64,000 nucleotides of DNA from Bradyrhizobium jicamae. Its GTDB lineage: Bacteria > Pseudomonadota > Alphaproteobacteria > Rhizobiales > Xanthobacteraceae. The stretch is from assembly GCF_018130215.1 (NCBI RefSeq), contig NZ_JAFCKQ010000011.1, positions 62,001 to 126,000 of the forward strand, read 5' to 3'. Under the pieces are notes generated by a model. The model did no database searches. It was not told the DNA's origin and saw nothing but the letters and a program-made list of their open reading frames with translations. Positions 23,984-32,704 of the stretch are shown in pieces. Each line of letters starts with the position of its first letter. The first letter of the stretch is position 1. Position numbers and translations under genes: made by a program.

Positions 23984-24388
23984 CTAGCCGACCTTGCCGT
24001 TGTATTCCTCGTCGGTGACGTGCTCCATCCAGCTCGAGAACACGCCGTCGAGTGCTTCCTGCATGGCGATGTGGGTCATGCTGTTGCCGGGCGACGCGCC
24101 ATGCCAATGCTTCTCGTTCGGCGAAATCCAGACGACGTCGCCGGGACGAATCTCCCTGATCGGGCCGCCCTTGGCCTGCACCCGGCCGATGCCCGAGATC
24201 ACGTACAGCGTCTGGCCGAGCGGATGGGTGTGCCAGGCGGTGCGCGCGCCGGGCTCGAACGAGACGCGCGAGCAATTCAGCCGGGCCGGCGCCGGCGCCA
24301 TGTTGATCGGGTCCTGCAGCACCGTGCCGGTAAAGTTCTCCTTCGGCGCGCGGCGGGTCGGCCGCGAGCCGGCAACGTGGATATCCAT
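23984..24388 (-). CDS. Single-domain cupin
   Basis: 134 residues. Cupin motif 1 AWHTHPLGQTLYVISGIG gives metal ligands HxH plus Q and motif 2 ISPNEKHWHGASP supplies the last His. The size and PTRRAPKENFTG start resemble quercetin- or mandelonitrile-lyase-type small cupins; the reaction is not identifiable. The RraA-like aldolase gene lies 23 bp upstream on the same strand, so the two are probably one transcript. Confidence 0.82.
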   Translation of the reverse strand: MDIHVAGSRPTRRAPKENFTGTVLQDPINMAPAPARLNCSRVSFEPGARTAWHTHPLGQTLYVISGIGRVQAKGGPIREIRPGDVVWISPNEKHWHGASPGNSMTHIAMQEALDGVFSSWMEHVTDEEYNGKVG

Positions 24389-24411
24389 GGAGTTACCTCG
24401 CTCTCTTCAAG

Positions 24412-25110
24412 TTATTTCTTGCTTGCTGCGTAGCGCGCCTTGGTCTCGGCATTCATCGGATAGAGGCCGGGCAGTTGGGCGCCATTGTTTACCTCGTTGA
24501 CGATCCAGGCTTCCATCCGTTCCTGCTCCGGCCCTTCGGCGAGGACGTGGTCGACAAAGGCCTGCGGGATCAGCACCGCACCATCCTGGTCGGCCACCAC
24601 GACGTCGTTCGGGAACACGGCGACGCCGCCGCAGCCGATCGGCTCGCCCCAGCCGACGAAGGTCAGGCCCGCGACCGACGGCGGCGCGGCGTAGCCGTCG
24701 CACCAGACCGGCAGGCCGGTGCCGAGCACGCCCTCGAGATCGCGCACCACGCCGTCGGTGATCAGCGCCGTCACGCCGCGCTTGACCATGCGTGCGCAGA
24801 GGATGTCGCCGAAGATGCCGGCATCGGTTATGCCCATCGCATCGACCACGGCGATGCAGCCATGCGGCATTGCCTCGATCGCGGTGCGGGTCGAGATCGG
24901 TGACGACCATGATTCCGGCGTCGCCAGGTCCTCGCGCGCCGGCACGAAGCGCAGCGTGAAGGCCGGTCCGACCAGCCGCTTCTGCCCTGGCTTCAGCGGC
25001 TTGGTCCCGCGCATCCAGACGTTACGCAGCCCCTTCTTGAGCAGGACCGTGGTGATGGTGGCGGTGGACACGTGCGACAGCGTCGCGATCGCTTCGGCAG
25101 ACAGGGACAT
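24412..25110 (-). CDS. RraA-like / 4-hydroxy-4-methyl-2-oxoglutarate aldolase family protein
   Basis: 232 residues from the ATG at 25110. The family core is visible: DAMGITDAGIFGDILCARMVKRGV, GVVRDLEGV (the Arg and Asp of the GxxRD motif) and a VNPDVV-like AVFPNDVVVADQDGAVLIPQ. Members are either Mg-dependent aldolases for 4-carboxy-4-hydroxy-2-oxoacids or RNase E regulators; length and context with a cupin favour the aldolase-type enzyme of small-molecule catabolism. Divergent from the pxp genes. Confidence 0.8.
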   Translation of the reverse strand: MSLSAEAIATLSHVSTATITTVLLKKGLRNVWMRGTKPLKPGQKRLVGPAFTLRFVPAREDLATPESWSSPISTRTAIEAMPHGCIAVVDAMGITDAGIFGDILCARMVKRGVTALITDGVVRDLEGVLGTGLPVWCDGYAAPPSVAGLTFVGWGEPIGCGGVAVFPNDVVVADQDGAVLIPQAFVDHVLAEGPEQERMEAWIVNEVNNGAQLPGLYPMNAETKARYAASKK

Positions 25111-25321
25111 CTCGAAAGTGTGCTCCGGTGGGAGAGAAGACGGGCCGCATCTTGCGGGGCAGAGCCATTGCGTCAAGGGCTCGAAGAGAATTCTCCGATC
25201 ACCTTATCTTATCGCCAGCATGCCGATTAATTTATTGAAGTTGCTGCGTCATTTTGCACGAAGCGAATTCCACTCGGCGTCAAAACACGCTAGCTTGATG
25301 CGCGAAGAGTTAGCCCAAGAC

Positions 25322-26053
25322 ATGCCTGAAACCTTGATCCCTCCCCGCCTTTTGCCGAGTGGCGACAGCGCCATCACGGTGGAGTTCAGCCGCAACATCG
25401 ACGATGCCGCCAACCGGCGGGTGCTGGCGCTCGACCGCATCATCACCGCTGAGCCGATCGGCGGCATCACCGAGACGGTGCCGACCTATCGTTCGCTGCT
25501 GGTGCATTACGATCCGGTCGAAATCAGCTTCGATCAGCTCGGCGAGCAATTGCTCGCGCGCGCGGCCCGGGCGCTGCCGACGACCGGCAAGACGCGGCGC
25601 TGGCGCATTCCCGTCGCCTATGGCGGCGAGCACGGCATCGATCTCGAGGAAGTCGCAAAGACGCTTCAGACCACACCTGAGGAGATCATCGCGCGCCACG
25701 TGGCCGGCGATTATCGCGTCGCCATGATCGGCTTCACGCCGGGCTGGTCCTATCTCAGCGGCCTGGAGAAGTTCCTGCACATGCCGCGGCGGCAGGATCC
25801 GCGCCTGCTGACCCCGGCCGGCACCATCTCGATCGGCGGTGTGCAAACCGGCGTGCAGTGCCTTGCCGGCCCCAGCGGCTGGCATCTGCTTGGCCGGACT
25901 GCCGTGCGGACCTACCAGCTGCATCGTGACCCGACCTTCCTGCTCGAGCCGGGTGACGCCATCAGCTTCACGGCGGTCGACGCCAAGACCTTTGCCGAGC
26001 AGGACCGCGCCGCCGAGGCCGGTGAATTCGTGGCGGAGCTGGTGACCGCATGA
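25322..26053 (+). CDS. pxpB: 5-oxoprolinase subunit PxpB (KipI family)
   Basis: 243 residues from the ATG at 25322; an ATG at 25298 is also in frame. Signatures: PRLLPSGDSAITVEF, VPTYRSLLVHYDP, the family block FTPGWSYLSGLE, a PRRQDPR loop and GVQTGVQCLAGPSGWHLLGRT. With PxpA and PxpC it forms the prokaryotic ATP-dependent 5-oxoprolinase that recycles pyroglutamate to glutamate. The stop overlaps the pxpC start (ATGA). Confidence 0.9.
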   Translation: MPETLIPPRLLPSGDSAITVEFSRNIDDAANRRVLALDRIITAEPIGGITETVPTYRSLLVHYDPVEISFDQLGEQLLARAARALPTTGKTRRWRIPVAYGGEHGIDLEEVAKTLQTTPEEIIARHVAGDYRVAMIGFTPGWSYLSGLEKFLHMPRRQDPRLLTPAGTISIGGVQTGVQCLAGPSGWHLLGRTAVRTYQLHRDPTFLLEPGDAISFTAVDAKTFAEQDRAAEAGEFVAELVTA

Positions 26054-27084
26054 GCAAGCTCGTCGTCACCTCGATCGGCCCGGCGAGCTCGGTGCAGGAC
26101 GGCGGGCGCCCGGGCTCGCAACGCTATGGCCTGACGCCGAGCGGAGCGATGGACCGGCTGGCGCTGGCTGCGGCCAATACGCTCGTCGGCAATGACCCGT
26201 TCGCCGCAGCGGTCGAGATCGGCCCGTTCGGCGCCACCTTCACGGCGCGCGGCGGCGCTGTGCGGGTGGGACTTTCCGGCGCACCTCGCAATGCCGACAT
26301 CGGCGGGCGGGCTGTCGCCTTCGACAGTTCGGCAACGCTCGCTGAAGGCGAAACTCTCAATCTCGGCTTCGCCCGCGGCGGCTCGTTCAGCTATCTCGCC
26401 ATCGAACATGGCATCGAAGGCGAGCCGATGTTCGGCAGTCTTGCGGTCAATGCCCGCGCCGGCCTCGGCAGTCCCTACCCGCGGCCGCTGCAGAGCGGCG
26501 ACGAGCTGGAGACCAGGCCCGCCAGCGGGGCCGCAGAGCGCCGGATCGATCTTCCTGTGATGGCCGACGCGCCCATCCGCGTCGTGTTCGGTCCGCAGGA
26601 CGACGAATTCGCCGAGGAGAGCAAGCGGCTGTTCCTCGACAGCGAGTGGAAGATCTCCGCCACCAGCGACCGCATGGGCTTTCGGCTCGAAGGTCCGGTC
26701 ATAAGGCATCTGCACGGCCACAACATCGTGTCCGACGGCACGGTGAACGGCAGCATCCAGGTGCCGGGCGTCGGCCAACCGATCGTGCTGATGCCGGACC
26801 GCGGCACCAGCGGCGGTTACCCCAAGATCGCAACCGTGATCACGGCGGATTTCGGCCGCTTCGCCCAGATGTCCGCCGGCCGTCCCTTCCGCTTCGAGGC
26901 CGTCACCATGGCGGAGGCGCAAGCGGAGGCAAGGGCGTTCCGCGACCTGGTGCGTTCCCTGCCGGACCGGATGCGCGGCATGGAGGATTTCGGCCTCAAC
27001 GTCGAGGCGCTGCAGGATGCTAACGTCGCGGGTCAGGCCGTCAGCGCCGTCGACGCCGAGACCTGGCAGGCCGCCGTACCCTAG
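26050..27084 (+). CDS. pxpC: 5-oxoprolinase subunit PxpC (KipA, biotin-dependent carboxyltransferase-like)
   Basis: 344 residues, start overlapping the pxpB stop by 4 bases. It begins with the family block [23 protein letters not shown], and has [20 protein letters not shown], and the late [20 protein letters not shown]. Partner of PxpB; neither is catalytic without PxpA. Confidence 0.9.
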   Translation: MSKLVVTSIGPASSVQDGGRPGSQRYGLTPSGAMDRLALAAANTLVGNDPFAAAVEIGPFGATFTARGGAVRVGLSGAPRNADIGGRAVAFDSSATLAEGETLNLGFARGGSFSYLAIEHGIEGEPMFGSLAVNARAGLGSPYPRPLQSGDELETRPASGAAERRIDLPVMADAPIRVVFGPQDDEFAEESKRLFLDSEWKISATSDRMGFRLEGPVIRHLHGHNIVSDGTVNGSIQVPGVGQPIVLMPDRGTSGGYPKIATVITADFGRFAQMSAGRPFRFEAVTMAEAQAEARAFRDLVRSLPDRMRGMEDFGLNVEALQDANVAGQAVSAVDAETWQAAVP

Positions 27085-27110
27085 ATCAAAAAAACGAAGG
27101 ATCGATCGTC

Positions 27111-27881
27111 ATGACCTCAATCATCGACCTCAATTGCGATCTCGGCGAAAGTTTCGGCCCCTGGGAGATGGGCAATGATGCCGCGATGATCGAACTCGCA
27201 ACCTCGGTCAATGTCGCCTGCGGTTTCCATGCCGGCGATGCCGACATCATGCGCCACACCGTCGAACTGGCGAAGGCGCGCGGCGTCAGCGTCGGCGCCC
27301 ATCCGGGCTATCGCGATCTGCACGGGTTCGGCCGCCGCCCGGTGCCCGGATTGAAATCGTCGGAGATCGAGAACCTCGTCGCCTACCAGATCGGCGCGTT
27401 GCAGGCGATCGCGACCGCGGCCGGACACAAGGTGACGCATGTGAAGGCGCATGGCGCGCTCTCCAACGTCGCCTGCGAGGACGACATGACCGCGAAAGCG
27501 ATCGCCAGTGCCATCAAGGCGGTCGATCCGGGCCTGGTCTTCGTGGTGCTCGCGAATTCGAAACTCGTCCGTGCCGGTGAAGCCGCCAACCTGAGAATGG
27601 CGCATGAAGTGTTTGCCGACCGCGCCTACGAAGACGACGGCAACCTGGTGTCGCGCAAGAAGCCGGGGGCCGTGCTGCATGACCCCAAGGCGATCGCCGA
27701 CCGCGTGGTGCGGATGGTGCAGGACGGCGGTGTCGTGTCGGTCAGCGGCAAGGTGATCAAGATGCAGACCGATACCGTCTGCATACACGGCGACACGCGC
27801 GGCGCCGTCGAGATCGCGCGCGGTGTGCGCGAGGCATTGAACGCTGCCGGTATCAAGGTGGCGCCATTCAAGACGCACTGA
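27111..27881 (+). CDS. pxpA: 5-oxoprolinase subunit PxpA (LamB/YcsF family)
   Basis: 256 residues, AAGGATCG 6 nt before the ATG. The family opening [14 protein letters not shown] is followed by [38 protein letters not shown] and VCIHGDT. It supplies the 5-oxoproline-cleaving part. Third gene of the pxpBCA operon, closed by the hairpin at 27900. Confidence 0.92.
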   Translation: MTSIIDLNCDLGESFGPWEMGNDAAMIELATSVNVACGFHAGDADIMRHTVELAKARGVSVGAHPGYRDLHGFGRRPVPGLKSSEIENLVAYQIGALQAIATAAGHKVTHVKAHGALSNVACEDDMTAKAIASAIKAVDPGLVFVVLANSKLVRAGEAANLRMAHEVFADRAYEDDGNLVSRKKPGAVLHDPKAIADRVVRMVQDGGVVSVSGKVIKMQTDTVCIHGDTRGAVEIARGVREALNAAGIKVAPFKTH

Positions 27882-27899
27882 GCTGCGCGACATACCGGG

Positions 27900-27928
27900 C
27901 TAAAAGGCCGGCGCTGCCGGCCTTTTAG
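27900..27928 (+). terminator. Rho-independent terminator of pxpBCA
   Basis: Perfect 13-bp arms CTAAAAGGCCGGC and GCCGGCCTTTTAG around a GCT loop, 18 nt past the pxpA stop. Confidence 0.85.
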
Positions 27929-28026
27929 ATTCCGTTAAGAGTCTTCCTCAACCCAAATTTGCCGATTGCTTGATAGGTCCAGCTTACGAGCCTTCTCGTT
28001 GCTCTCAGGACATTGGGTACCAAAGC

Positions 28027-28440
28027 ATGTTCCGCACCAGTCTCTCGATCACGATTGCCGCGGTTGCCACGGCCGCCTTCACCAGCGCAGCGTCTGCCGG
28101 CTGCTACAGCTGCTACACGCCGCCTCCCCAGCCCTGCACCACCTGCTATCAGGTGCAGACGGTGCCGCCGCAATACCGTACCGTGCAGGAAACCGTGATG
28201 GTGGCGCCGGGCCGCGTCGTCGCGCATCACACGCCGGCGCAGTATCGCACCGTGATGGTGCCGAGGACCGTGATGGTCGCGCCCGCCAGCGTCGACTATG
28301 AGCGCATCCCGCCGCAATACGCGACGCAGGAGCACGTCCAGATGGTCTCGCCGGGCTATTCGTATTACGCGCCGGTCCAGCACACCTGCAACACCTGCGG
28401 CGGCGGGGGCTATGGATACGGTTACGGTTACGGCTACTGA
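28027..28440 (+). CDS. Small secreted Tyr/Gly/Cys-rich protein with internal repeats
   Basis: 137 residues from the ATG at 28027 (an upstream extension to 27970 lacks a signal). Signal peptide 1-23 (ending SAASA). Cys-rich start with CYSCYTPPPQPCTTC, then three related units PPQYRTVQETVMVAP, PAQYRTVMVPRTVMVAP and PPQYATQEHVQMVSP, and a tail CNTCGGGG followed by a GY repeat. No known domain. The repeats and Gly-Tyr tail suggest a surface or cell-wall-associated structural protein. Confidence 0.75.
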   Translation: MFRTSLSITIAAVATAAFTSAASAGCYSCYTPPPQPCTTCYQVQTVPPQYRTVQETVMVAPGRVVAHHTPAQYRTVMVPRTVMVAPASVDYERIPPQYATQEHVQMVSPGYSYYAPVQHTCNTCGGGGYGYGYGYGY

Positions 28441-28468
28441 TCGCCGCGAAGCCTGCCGGCGCAAAACA

Positions 28469-28502
28469 AAAGCCGCCGCCTGGGATCCCAGGCAGCGGCT
28501 TT
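28469..28502. terminator. Bidirectional terminator
   Basis: Arms AAAGCCGC-C-GCCTGGGA and TCCCAGGC-A-GCGGCTTT, with one internal C/A mismatch and essentially no loop. TTC-rich on the plus side and TTTTGTTTT on the minus side, so it can end both the secreted-protein gene and the small membrane-protein gene. Confidence 0.75.
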
Positions 28503-28517
28503 CTCATGTCTCGTAGG

Positions 28518-28670
28518 TCAGAACGGGTGAACGGACAGCGTGCCGAACACGATCGCCGCGATCACCACGAAGGCGCTGTACAGCGCCGCTGTCTGCAGTC
28601 CGACACTGGTCTTTCGTGAAAGGTTCCGCGCGTAAAGATGCAGGCGGGCTTCCGCCGATAGCTCGCGCAT
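28518..28670 (-). CDS. Small single-pass membrane protein
   Basis: 50 residues from the ATG at 28670 (GGAG 8 nt upstream; further upstream ATGs lack a site). The basic amphipathic N-terminal half (RELSAEARLHLYARNLSRK) precedes one C-terminal helix (LYSAFVVIAAIVFGTL). No family recognised. Probably a tail-anchored or N-in inner-membrane peptide. Confidence 0.6.
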   Translation of the reverse strand: MRELSAEARLHLYARNLSRKTSVGLQTAALYSAFVVIAAIVFGTLSVHPF

Positions 28671-28868
28671 GGTCGATCTCCAACGCCCCATTTCCATTGA
28701 TATGGAATAACGTTCGCGGATGGATTCAAGCGGGCCGAGAAAATAGCGATACCGCCGTCTCCAAAGCGAAGGTTCCGAGTGAAAAATTCTTCGCGGTCGA
28801 TTCACGCGAGAATTATTTTCGGCCGTATTCGACGCGTCGGGAACCCAAAAGCGCGTTGCGCCGCAGTG

Positions 28869-30026
28869 CTATGGCTGCCAGCGCCCGATCCTGAACGCCG
28901 CCAGATGCCCAAGGACATCGTTGGGATCGAACGGCGGGCCGGCAAAGGCACCGACCGCGCTCGCCACAGTGGCCGAGGGCCCGGCCGCGGCGTCATAGAG
29001 GTCGGGCCGGAACACCGCCATCGCCGCCTTCAGCGCGTCCGGCCTGTACGGCGTCTGTCCCCAGCGCACCATCTGCGCATAGAGCCAGGCCGCCTGCACC
29101 GGGTCCGGTCGCGCCGCACCCTCGCGCCCGACCAGGAGGTAGCGGCGGCTGTCGCGCATCGTGCCGTCGGACGAGATCTTCAGGCGGCCGTCGAGCGTTC
29201 GCTGGATGACGCTCGCGTCGACCCCGATCCGCTCGGGCTCCGCCAGAATGCGCGTCACTTCGGGTCGGTTTGCCGGCTCCTCGATGAACTCGGCGGCGCG
29301 CAGATGCGCACGCACCAGCGCCGTGACTACGTCGGGGTGCTTCTCGGACCAGTTCTGGCGCACCGCGAGCACCTTCTCGACCGCGCTGAGCAGGATGTCG
29401 GCGACGAAATGCAGGATGTGGCCGATGCCGAGATCGACTGCGATCGAATTCCAGGGCGCTCCGACGCAGAATGCGTCGATATGTCCGTTGGCGAGGCTGT
29501 CCACCATGTAGGGCGGCGGCAGCACCACGAGCTGTACGTCCTCGTCCGGATCGACGCCGCCCGCGGCCATCCAGAACCGCAATTGATAATTGTGGGTCGA
29601 GAACGGGAACGTCATGCCGAAGGTCAGCGGGTCCGCCCCGCTCCTTTTCCGCTTCGCCACCACCCGGGCGAGCGCGCGCGCGGTGGCAAGCGGCTCGAAG
29701 CGGTCGCCGTCGATCTCCTCCATCAGGGCCGCATACAGCGCCGGCGACACGGTGATGGCGTTGCCATTGAGCCCGAGATTGAAGGGGGCCGCGATCGGTA
29801 CCCTGACGTGACCGAGCCCGAGGCTCGAGGCGATCGCAACCGGCGCCAGCAGATGCGCCGCGTCGAACAGCCCGATATTGAGCTTGTCGCGCACGTTCGA
29901 CCACGACACCTCCCGCACCAGGGTGACGTCGAGGCCCTCAGTGGCGGCGAACCCCTTGTCGACCGCAACGATCAGCGCGGCTGCGTCGACGAGCGGGATG
30001 AAGCCGATGCGCAATGGTGTGGTCAT
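28869..30026 (-). CDS. nasS: Nitrate/nitrite sensor NasS (NrtA-like, cytoplasmic)
   Basis: 385 residues. The sequence is of the nitrate-binding NrtA/CmpA family (IGFIPLVDAAALIVAVDKGF, LLAPVAIASSLGLG, TFPFSTHNYQLRFWMAAGG, FCVGAPWN) but starts MTTPLRIGF without any signal peptide, as expected for NasS. NasS binds the ANTAR regulator NasT and releases it when nitrate or nitrite is present. The start overlaps the nasT stop (ATGA), which fits the 1:1 complex. No nitrate transporter or reductase gene adjoins. Confidence 0.9.
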   Translation of the reverse strand: MTTPLRIGFIPLVDAAALIVAVDKGFAATEGLDVTLVREVSWSNVRDKLNIGLFDAAHLLAPVAIASSLGLGHVRVPIAAPFNLGLNGNAITVSPALYAALMEEIDGDRFEPLATARALARVVAKRKRSGADPLTFGMTFPFSTHNYQLRFWMAAGGVDPDEDVQLVVLPPPYMVDSLANGHIDAFCVGAPWNSIAVDLGIGHILHFVADILLSAVEKVLAVRQNWSEKHPDVVTALVRAHLRAAEFIEEPANRPEVTRILAEPERIGVDASVIQRTLDGRLKISSDGTMRDSRRYLLVGREGAARPDPVQAAWLYAQMVRWGQTPYRPDALKAAMAVFRPDLYDAAAGPSATVASAVGAFAGPPFDPNDVLGHLAAFRIGRWQP

Positions 30027-30613
30027 TTGAGCAGCTCCGACGCCGTCAGGATCGATTGCGCGATCTCGCCGATCTTCTTCTTCTCGCGCATCGCAGTCGA
30101 ACGCATCAGCACATAGGCCTCCTCCTCGGTCAGCCCCTTCATCTTCATCAGGATGCCCTTGGCGCGGTCGATCACCTTGCGCTCCTCCAGCGCATGCTTG
30201 GTGCGGTCCAGCTCATCCTGCAACTTTGCGAAGGCATTGAAGCGGGAGACGCAGAGGTCGAGGATCGGCTTGATCCGCTCCTTCTTCAGGCCGTCGACGA
30301 TGTAGGCGGAGACGCCCGCTTCCACCGACGCCTGGATCGAGGCGGCATCGCTCTGGTCGACGAACATCGCGATTGGCCGGCGAACGGCGCGGCTGACCTG
30401 GAACATCTGTTCCAGGACGTCGCGGCTCGGGTTCTCGAGGTCGATGACGATGATGTCGGGGTCAACGGCATAGATGCGGCTCAAGAGGCTCTGCATCTCG
30501 CTGATACGCACGACGCCGGTATACCCCGCCTCGCGCAGCCCCTCCTCCAGGATGGCTGCACGGATCGGACTCTCGTCGACAATGACGATTTTCGGAGACG
30601 ATTCTGCGCTCAT
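30023..30613 (-). CDS. nasT: ANTAR-domain antiterminator NasT
   Basis: 196 residues from the ATG at 30613 (a TTG codon just before it extends the frame). A receiver-like domain (1-120, DIIVIDLENP with D58) is followed by a coiled linker and a C-terminal ANTAR domain (about 128-190): AKGILMKMKGLTEEEAYVLMRSTAM. ANTAR proteins bind paired hairpins in leader RNAs and prevent termination. In rhizobia NasST controls nitrate assimilation and, in Bradyrhizobium, nitrous-oxide reductase genes. Confidence 0.92.
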   Translation of the reverse strand: MSAESSPKIVIVDESPIRAAILEEGLREAGYTGVVRISEMQSLLSRIYAVDPDIIVIDLENPSRDVLEQMFQVSRAVRRPIAMFVDQSDAASIQASVEAGVSAYIVDGLKKERIKPILDLCVSRFNAFAKLQDELDRTKHALEERKVIDRAKGILMKMKGLTEEEAYVLMRSTAMREKKKIGEIAQSILTASELLK

Positions 30614-30621
30614 CAACTACC

Positions 30622-30718
30622 GAGCATGATGCGATCCGATTGGATCGTATCATGCTCTCACCCTCCTGTTTGGACGCGTTTTCTCAACGCGAACCGCATC
30701 CACTTCGCTTGAAAACGC
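30622..30718. repeat. REP-like mosaic with two inverted repeats
   Basis: First hairpin: 16-bp arms GAGCATGATGCGATCC and GGATCGTATCATGCTC (one G/T wobble) around GATT, at 30622-30657. Second: 8-bp arms GCGTTTTC (30676-30683) and GAAAACGC (30711-30718). The pairing of a GAGCATGAT palindrome with a CGCGTTTTC element matches a dispersed intergenic repeat I associate with Bradyrhizobiaceae (from memory, unchecked). It lies between nasT and rimO. Confidence 0.6.
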
Positions 30719-30830
30719 TCTCGCAAGACCCGGCAGGAACCATCCATAACACGCCAATTGGTCCCGGAAAGGGTTGTAATTTTCAGCAATTGGGACTAGC
30801 TCCTGCCCATTCATCAGGCAGATCAGAGAT

Positions 30831-32156
30831 ATGCAACAGGCCGCCGCGCCGAAAGTGAGCTTTGTGTCCTTGGGGTGCCCCAAGGCGCTGGTCGATTCCG
30901 AGCGCATCATCACGAGGCTGCGCGCCGAAGGCTACGAGCTCGCCCGCAAGCATGACGGCGCCGATATCGTGATCGTCAATACCTGCGGCTTCCTCGACAG
31001 CGCAAAGCAGGAATCGCTGTCGGCGATCGGCGAGGCCATGGCCGAGAACGGCAAGGTCATCGTCACCGGCTGCATGGGTGCCGAGCCCGAGCAGATCGAG
31101 ACCGCCTACCCCGGCGTGCTCTCGATCACGGGACCGCAGCAATATGAGAGCGTGCTGGAGGCCGTGCACCGCGCGCTGCCGCCGGCACACAATCCGCACC
31201 TCGATCTGGTGCCGCCGCAGGGCGTCAAGCTGACGCCGCGGCACTACGCTTATTTGAAGATCTCCGAAGGCTGCAACAACCGCTGCAGCTTCTGCATCAT
31301 CCCGAAGCTGCGCGGCGATCTGGTGTCGCGGCCTGCGAACGACGTGCTGCGCGAGGCCGAGCGGCTGGTGAAGGCCGGCGTCAAGGAGCTGCTCGTCATC
31401 TCGCAGGATACTTCGGCCTATGGCGTCGACCTGAAATATGCCGAGAGCCCGTGGCAGGACCGCGCCGTGCGCGCGAAGTTTTTTGACCTCGCGAAGGAAC
31501 TCGGCGAGCTCGGCGCCTGGGTGCGCCTGCAATATGTCTATCCATACCCGCATGTCGACGAGGTCATTGGGCTGATGACCGAGGGCAAGGTGCTGCCCTA
31601 TCTCGACATCCCGTTCCAGCATGCGAGCCCGGACGTGCTGCGCGCGATGAAGCGCCCGGCCGCGCAGGAGAAGACGCTGGCGCGGATCCAGGCCTGGCGT
31701 ACGCAGTGTCTGGAGCTGACACTGCGTTCAACCTTCATCGTCGGCTTCCCCGGCGAGACCGATTCCGATTTCGCCTGTCTGCTCGACTGGCTCGAGGAAG
31801 CCCAGATCGATCGCCTGGGCTGCTTCAAATACGAGCCGGTGGCCGGAGCCGCCTCCAACGCGATCGGCAATGCGGTGCCCGACGAGATCAAGCAGGAGCG
31901 GTGGAACGCGCTGATGGCGCGCCAGCAGAAGATCTCGGCAAAGCGCCTGAAGCGCAAGGTCGGCACCCGTCAGCAGGTGATCATCGACGAGGTCGGCCCG
32001 ACGGTCGCCAAGGGTCGGTCAAAGGCAGACGCCCCCGACATCGACGGTGCGGTCTATCTCTCCAGCCGCCGCCCGCTGAAGGTGGGCGAGATCGTCACCG
32101 CGAAGATCGAGCGCTCCGACCAATACGACCTGCACGGAAGCGTCGCGGGGTTCTAG
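30831..32156 (+). CDS. rimO: Ribosomal protein uS12 methylthiotransferase RimO
   Basis: 441 residues. The N-terminal UPF0004 domain has cluster cysteines C16 ([11 protein letters not shown], specific to RimO), C52 (NTCGF) and C81 (TGCMG). The radical-SAM motif [10 protein letters not shown] carries C148, C152 and C155. A C-terminal TRAM domain covers about 375-441. It adds a methylthio group to the conserved Asp of ribosomal protein S12. The stop overlaps the stop of the convergent DUF4242 gene within CTAG. Confidence 0.95.
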   Translation: MQQAAAPKVSFVSLGCPKALVDSERIITRLRAEGYELARKHDGADIVIVNTCGFLDSAKQESLSAIGEAMAENGKVIVTGCMGAEPEQIETAYPGVLSITGPQQYESVLEAVHRALPPAHNPHLDLVPPQGVKLTPRHYAYLKISEGCNNRCSFCIIPKLRGDLVSRPANDVLREAERLVKAGVKELLVISQDTSAYGVDLKYAESPWQDRAVRAKFFDLAKELGELGAWVRLQYVYPYPHVDEVIGLMTEGKVLPYLDIPFQHASPDVLRAMKRPAAQEKTLARIQAWRTQCLELTLRSTFIVGFPGETDSDFACLLDWLEEAQIDRLGCFKYEPVAGAASNAIGNAVPDEIKQERWNALMARQQKISAKRLKRKVGTRQQVIIDEVGPTVAKGRSKADAPDIDGAVYLSSRRPLKVGEIVTAKIERSDQYDLHGSVAGF

Positions 32157-32443
32157 GGCCGCGGCGCCGCGAGCGCCGGGTCCAGCGTGCGGATCACGCG
32201 ATGGATGCGAACCGAGCCCTCGATACCGGCATTGCGCACATAGGCTTCGATCACCTCTTCATTCTCGACCACGACGAGCCCGAACAGTTTGCGATCGTCG
32301 GTTGCGTAGGTGCAGATCCAGTGCATCTTGCCCTGCGTCGCGATGATCGCGTCCAGAGCAATCCGCGCGTGCCGTGCCGCGTGCGCGTCGTCGGTCACGT
32401 CGAAGTTTGCGGGAATATCTCTTTCGATCAGAAGCTTGATCAC
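32153..32443 (-). CDS. DUF4242 family protein
   Basis: 96 residues if it starts at the GTG at 32443, which has GGAGG 7 nt upstream; a longer ATG version would start at 32539. The remaining sequence opens [18 protein letters not shown] and contains [28 protein letters not shown] and [11 protein letters not shown], the DUF4242 pattern of small ferredoxin-fold proteins with a conserved central His/Trp. Function unknown. The GTG start leaves 32444-32560 free of coding sequence. Confidence 0.75.
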   Translation of the reverse strand: MIKLLIERDIPANFDVTDDAHAARHARIALDAIIATQGKMHWICTYATDDRKLFGLVVVENEEVIEAYVRNAGIEGSVRIHRVIRTLDPALAAPRP

Positions 32444-32522
32444 GGCCTGACCTCCGGCATAACCGGACCAGCCTAGCATCCTCCGGACGTCGTTCAGAGC
32501 TGCCGCTGACGTCACCTCCCGC

Positions 32523-32550
32523 TTGACACCATCGGCCATTCGGCTGTATG
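32523..32550 (+). promoter_or_regulatory. Consensus-like promoter ahead of the Arg-rich mini-ORF
   Basis: Perfect -35 TTGACA (32523-32528), a 16-nt spacer, and TGTATG (32545-32550) as -10. The expected transcription start is about 32557-32561, next to the ATG at 32561, so the transcript would be leaderless or nearly so. Confidence 0.55.
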
Positions 32551-32560
32551 GGCCTGCGCC

Positions 32561-32650
32561 ATGAAGCTGAACCGGACCAACCGCCGCGCCATCTGCCGTC
32601 GTCGTAGCAACGACGATGATGGGTCGCGCCGTGTCCGACGCCAGCGCTGA
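32561..32650 (+). CDS. Candidate arginine-rich leader peptide (29 residues)
   Basis: ATG at 32561, TGA at 32648-32650. It begins MKLNRTNRRAICRRR; 11 of 29 residues are arginine, with a run of three consecutive CGT codons and RR pairs near the end. No gene overlaps it on either strand if DUF4242 starts at its GTG. There is no ribosome-binding site, but the predicted transcription start is within a few bases of the ATG, as in the leaderless trpL of Sinorhizobium. A terminator starts 26 nt after its stop, and an ArgD-family gene follows. I infer a leader peptide for arginine-dependent attenuation; a chance Arg-rich ORF in GC-rich DNA is the alternative. Confidence 0.5.
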   Translation: MKLNRTNRRAICRRRSNDDDGSRRVRRQR

Positions 32651-32664
32651 TTAACTAGATCAGC
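32646..32664 (+). other. Small stem-loop in the putative leader
   Basis: 6-bp arms GCTGAT and ATCAGC around TAACTAG, directly after (and including the stop codon of) the mini-ORF. A ribosome at the stop codon would cover it, so it could form part of the switch. Confidence 0.35.
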
Positions 32665-32676
32665 CCAGGTTTTCGA

Positions 32677-32704
32677 GAAGGCCGCGCCCCAAAGCGCGGC
32701 CTTC
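32677..32704 (+). terminator. Terminator (possible attenuator) before the ArgD-family gene
   Basis: Perfect 11-bp arms GAAGGCCGCGC and GCGCGGCCTTC around CCCAAA, followed by TTGCTTTT. It ends 53 bp before the aminotransferase ATG. No annotated plus-strand gene ends nearby except rimO, 520 bp upstream. GGGTCGCG at 32621-32628 could pair with CGCGCCCC at 32683-32690 (7 of 8 positions) as an antiterminator. Confidence 0.65.

Noticed and set aside
24719..25321. Long upstream extension of pxpB
   Set aside because: It overlaps the RraA-like gene on the other strand and lacks family similarity; pxpB homologues start near 25322.
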